25,468 nucleotides of DNA from the NCBI GenBank assembly GCA_965371355.1, contig CBDUYD010000023.1, positions 1-25,468 on the forward strand, read 5' to 3'. Below are positions 22,936 through 25,468 of this stretch, in pieces. The stretch comes from JASJHI01 sp965371355 (GTDB lineage Bacteria; Actinomycetota; Acidimicrobiia; Acidimicrobiales; Ilumatobacteraceae). Each line of letters begins with the position of its first letter. The first letter of the stretch is position 1. The translations under genes were made by a program, and so were the position numbers. Under the pieces are notes generated by a model that saw only the letters and a program-made list of their open reading frames with translations, ran no database searches and had not been told where the DNA came from.

Positions 22936-23891
22936 CGGCGTAGTGCGCCACCCCGGACAGTGCGGAGCCGGTGGCGTTCGACGTGGCCCACGATGCTCGA
23001 CAGCCAGTCGCCGTCGGTTGTGAGGCGGATCGTCTCCGCCCCGGCGCGTCCGAGCGCCTGCGCACGCTTCGCCGTGCGTTGTGCCGCCGCTTCGGCAAAG
23101 CGCTGCACGACCGCCCGTGTCACCCGCACCTCGCGCGTCTCGCCGGTCGAAGGGTCGACGATCTGGACGAGTCCGATCGGGGGAAGATCGGACTCCCGCG
23201 GGTCGTCGACCGTGATCGCCAACAGGTCGTGGCGGACACCGAGCCTTCCGAGCGGTCCCTCCCATTCGTCTCCGGCGAAGTCGGAGATCACCGCGACGAA
23301 TCCCCGCCGCTGCGCCAACGCTCCCACCCGGTCGAGGGCCGTGCCGAGCGCTGAGCGCCCTGCGCCCTCTGATGGCGGTGGCGTCCCGAGGGTCGACAGG
23401 ATCGCCCTGACCTGGTTCTGTCCGGCCCGCGGACGCATCACATGGATGTTCGGCCCGGCGACGAGTACGGCCCCGAGGCGATTCTGGTGCCGAGCGGTGA
23501 GAAAGCCGATGCACGCTGCCGCCGCCATCGCGGTCTGCGCCTTGTCGTTCGCCACAGTGCCGAACTGCATGTTGGCGGAGGCGTCGACGACCAGCCACGC
23601 GGTGAGGTCGTGGTCGGCGATCTGTTCGCGAACGTAGATCTCGTTGGTGCGCGCGCTGACGTTCCAGTCGATGCGCCTGACATCGTCACCTGGTTGATAC
23701 GGACGCGCCTCGCCCGGCTCGGAACCGTGTCCGGGGGTGAGCCCGCGGTGGTTGCCGTGGAGCACGCCGTCGAGCCGTCGGTCAACGGTCAGCTCGAGTG
23801 TGCGCAGGAGTTCGATCAGCGCGGCGGGCGGTGGGCCCTGGGCCCAGCCGTCGGGTGACGCGGGCGACGCTGTGCTCGTGGGGGGTTCCAC
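22932..23891 (-). CDS. DUF58 domain protein
   Basis: A 319-aa soluble protein with the DUF58 signature: YQPGDDVRRIDWNVSARTNEIYVRE, preceded by HRGLTPGHGSEPGEARPY. It then has a VWA-like Rossmann core whose metal site is only partly kept (VVDASANMQFG, with Asp but a changed Ser pattern). No membrane helix is evident, unlike many longer DUF58 proteins. It starts at GTG 23891, with GGAG 7 nt upstream, 3 nt after the MoxR stop, and ends overlapping the VWA ATG. DUF58 proteins nearly always sit between a MoxR ATPase and VWA proteins, as here, and are thought to be co-partners of the ATPase. Confidence 0.93.
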   Translation of the reverse strand: MEPPTSTASPASPDGWAQGPPPAALIELLRTLELTVDRRLDGVLHGNHRGLTPGHGSEPGEARPYQPGDDVRRIDWNVSARTNEIYVREQIADHDLTAWLVVDASANMQFGTVANDKAQTAMAAAACIGFLTARHQNRLGAVLVAGPNIHVMRPRAGQNQVRAILSTLGTPPPSEGAGRSALGTALDRVGALAQRRGFVAVISDFAGDEWEGPLGRLGVRHDLLAITVDDPRESDLPPIGLVQIVDPSTGETREVRVTRAVVQRFAEAAAQRTAKRAQALGRAGAETIRLTTDGDWLSSIVGHVERHRLRTVRGGALRR

Positions 23892-23894
23892 GGC

Positions 23895-25007
23895 TCAGCT
23901 CCGGTCGAGTGCGTCGTTCGGCTTCGGCGAGACCCATGCCGCGGGAACGGTTGCCAGCATCCGTTGGATGACGTCGTCGGCCGACACGTCGCGGGCCAGC
24001 GCGTCGTAGGTCATCAGGAGCCGGTGCCGCAGCACCTCGGGTGCAACGTCGAATACGTCCTGCGGTGTTGCGTAGGTGCGGCCGCGCAGTAGAGCAATCG
24101 CCCTCGCACCTCGAACGAGGTTGAGGGTCCCCCGAGGACTCGCGCCGAGTGCGATCGCACCGTCGAGATCGCCGAGGTCGAACCGGTCGGGATGACGCGT
24201 GCACTGGACGACGTCGACCGCGTACTGGGCCACGCTGCGGTCGACGAACACCTCGTCGGCCCGGGCCTGGAGCCCGCGCAGTTCCTCGAGGGTGAGCACC
24301 TGTTCCGGCACCGGTGCGCGGACGCTCATCCGGTCGACGATCGTCAGCTCCTCCGCCGCGCTCGGATGATCCATGACGATCTTCATCATGAAGCGGTCGC
24401 GCTGCGCTTCGGGAAGTTGGTAGACGCCCTCGGACTCGATCGGATTCTGGGTGGCGATGACGAAGAAGGGTGACGGCACGGGATGGGTGATGCCGCCGAT
24501 GGTGACCTGTTGCTCGGCCATCACCTCGAGCAACGCCGACTGCACCTTGGCCGGTGCCCGGTTGATCTCGTCGGTGAGGAGGAAGTTGACGAAGACGGGT
24601 CCGAGCTCGACGTCGAACGTCTCGGTGCTACCGCGGTAGATGCGCGTGCCGATGATGTCGGACGGGAGGAGGTCGGGGGTGAACTGCACCCGGGCGAACG
24701 TGCCGCCGACGACGTCGGCGAGCGTCTCCGCGGCGAGCGTCTTGGCGAGTCCGGGGACCGACTCGAGGAGGCAGTGACCCCTCGACAGGACACCGACGAG
24801 GAGCCGTTCGAGCAGGCGGTCCTGACCGACGATCACCTTGCGCAGCTCGAAGAAGACGCGTTCGAAGGTCTCTGCGGTCTGGCGGTCGTCCATCCGGGCC
24901 GGGCCGCTCGACGCCGGGTCGGGGGTGCGATCGGGAGCGGTGTACGACGCCGGCGAGCCGGGCCCACCGGATGCCGGGGAGTGGAGGGAGCCATCGAGTT
25001 CACTCAT
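23895..25007 (-). CDS. MoxR-family AAA+ ATPase
   Basis: A 370-aa AAA+ ATPase. It has the Walker-A-like ESVPGLAKT (in MoxR proteins the usual GKT is often AKT), Walker B LLTDEINRAPAKVQSALLEVMAE, sensor 1 FFVIATQNPIESEG and the arginine-finger region QLPEAQRDRFMMKI. The C-terminal lid has GASPRGTLNLVRGARAIALLRGR. MoxR ATPases are thought to act as chaperones that help fold or metallate VWA-containing complexes. The ATG at 25007 gives a ~38-residue Pro/Ser/Gly-rich extension; an internal ATG at 24893 is a possible alternative start. TACCGT lies 10 nt upstream, a little farther than the leaderless spacing. It is the first gene of the module. Confidence 0.95.
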   Translation of the reverse strand: MSELDGSLHSPASGGPGSPASYTAPDRTPDPASSGPARMDDRQTAETFERVFFELRKVIVGQDRLLERLLVGVLSRGHCLLESVPGLAKTLAAETLADVVGGTFARVQFTPDLLPSDIIGTRIYRGSTETFDVELGPVFVNFLLTDEINRAPAKVQSALLEVMAEQQVTIGGITHPVPSPFFVIATQNPIESEGVYQLPEAQRDRFMMKIVMDHPSAAEELTIVDRMSVRAPVPEQVLTLEELRGLQARADEVFVDRSVAQYAVDVVQCTRHPDRFDLGDLDGAIALGASPRGTLNLVRGARAIALLRGRTYATPQDVFDVAPEVLRHRLLMTYDALARDVSADDVIQRMLATVPAAWVSPKPNDALDRS

Positions 25008-25017
25008 CGGAGATGTC

Positions 25018-25023
25018 ACGGTA
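25018..25023 (-). promoter_or_regulatory. possible -10 hexamer of the MoxR operon (TACCGT)
   Basis: On the minus strand TACCGT ends 10 nt before the ATG at 25007. The spacing is longer than for the other candidates and would give a 5' leader of only a few bases. Confidence 0.3.
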
Positions 25024-25084
25024 GTTGTCGACCCGCGACGGTTGTCGTCGCGAAGTCCGGCGACCCGGATCGATCGGCCTGCCC

Positions 25085-25090
25085 TACGCT
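25085..25090 (+). promoter_or_regulatory. candidate leaderless -10 hexamer (TACGCT)
   Basis: TACGCT ends exactly 7 nt before the ATG at 25098. It is divergent from the MoxR promoter region, with about 60 bp between the two hexamers. Confidence 0.45.
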
Positions 25091-25097
25091 GGGGTCG

Positions 25098-25463
25098 ATG
25101 GGTGAGCCCGATCCGGAGCTCGAGCGTCTCGAGCCGCACGACATCGATGTCGACGAGATAGTCGTCGAAGAACGTGCTGCCGCGCGGCGCCTGTCGTCGA
25201 TCGAGGCCGGTCGCCGCAAGGGCGGAGCCGTCGGTGCGGGCCTCGCCGGGGCCATGCTCGCCGTATCGGAGATCTACCAGGGACCTGTGAGGGAAGACGA
25301 GATCGTCGCGGTCTCCGAACATCCGGGAGAGCCGGGCGACATCGACGAGGACGGCATCGACATCACGGTCGGTGAGGTCGATGTCTGGGCGCCGCCACCA
25401 CATCCGAGGGGGGACGATCCAACGGGGGATCAGGCGAGGGGGGATCAGGCGCCGGAGACGTAG
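25098..25463 (+). CDS. small acidic protein of unknown function
   Basis: A 121-aa protein with no family recognised. The N-terminal ~40 residues are highly charged (ERLEPHDIDVDEIVVEERAAARR). A short Gly/Ala-rich segment (residues ~43-56, GGAVGAGLAGAMLAV) may be a weakly hydrophobic helix. The rest is acidic and proline-rich and ends in GDQARGDQAPET, encoded by a near-repeat of GGGGGATCAGGCG. There is no signal peptide and no cysteine. The start at 25098 is supported by a TACGCT hexamer 7 nt upstream; the open frame extends much farther upstream but overlaps MoxR. It lies divergent to the MoxR-DUF58-VWA operon, so a link to that module is possible but unproven. Confidence 0.6.
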   Translation: MGEPDPELERLEPHDIDVDEIVVEERAAARRLSSIEAGRRKGGAVGAGLAGAMLAVSEIYQGPVREDEIVAVSEHPGEPGDIDEDGIDITVGEVDVWAPPPHPRGDDPTGDQARGDQAPET

Positions 25464-25468
25464 GCGCC

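Overview
The window is a high-GC, gene-dense stretch of bacterial chromosome. The gene mix points to an actinobacterium: two luciferase-like (F420-type) oxidoreductases, several CoA-linked lipid genes, a HAD phosphatase paired with a GH65 phosphorylase as in mycobacteria, and many genes with an A/T-rich -10 hexamer placed 6-8 nt before the start codon, as expected of leaderless mRNAs. An Acidimicrobiia (Ilumatobacter-like) source is my best guess; this is an inference, not a database result. No rRNA, tRNA, CRISPR array, insertion sequence or phage gene was seen, and no gene-free stretch exceeds 300 bases.

Layout. 1-2.3 kb: two SDR oxidoreductases and two small conserved-looking proteins. 2.3-3.8 kb (minus): a PAP2-type phosphatase preceded by a stand-alone RecB/Cas4-like nuclease with four cysteines placed for an Fe-S cluster. 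3.9-6.7 kb (plus): a sugar-type substrate-binding lipoprotein translationally coupled to an MscS-family channel, with no ABC permease nearby. 6.7-10.0 kb (minus): an alpha/beta hydrolase, a LapA-domain membrane protein, an acyl-CoA dehydrogenase and a MFE-2-like 3-hydroxyacyl-CoA dehydrogenase, probably lipid or CoA-thioester catabolism. 10.2-13.4 kb (minus): a HAD beta-phosphoglucomutase overlapping a GH65 disaccharide phosphorylase, which together would turn a disaccharide plus phosphate into glucose and glucose-6-phosphate. 13.4-15.9 kb (minus): an acyl-CoA synthetase and a short LLM oxidoreductase.

16.0-16.55 kb (plus) is the most unusual part. The first ~70 codons of an acyl-CoA dehydrogenase are joined out of frame to the last ~63 codons of an AMP-dependent acyl-CoA synthetase. 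Two near-identical 50-bp hairpin-plus-T-tract repeats follow directly, just ahead of typA/bipA. 18.5-20.7 kb (minus): a GH29 fucosidase-like enzyme fused to a parallel beta-helix, without a signal peptide. 20.9-21.9 kb (plus): a second LLM oxidoreductase. 21.9-25.0 kb (minus): a compact MoxR ATPase / DUF58 / VWA module, with a small acidic protein of unknown function divergent from it at the right edge.

I found no clear, wholly new multi-gene system. The best candidates for a second look are the chimeric gene scar with its tandem hairpins, the binding-protein/MscS pair with an 11-bp-phased repeat in its leader, the GH29-beta-helix fusion, and the consistent leaderless promoter pattern.
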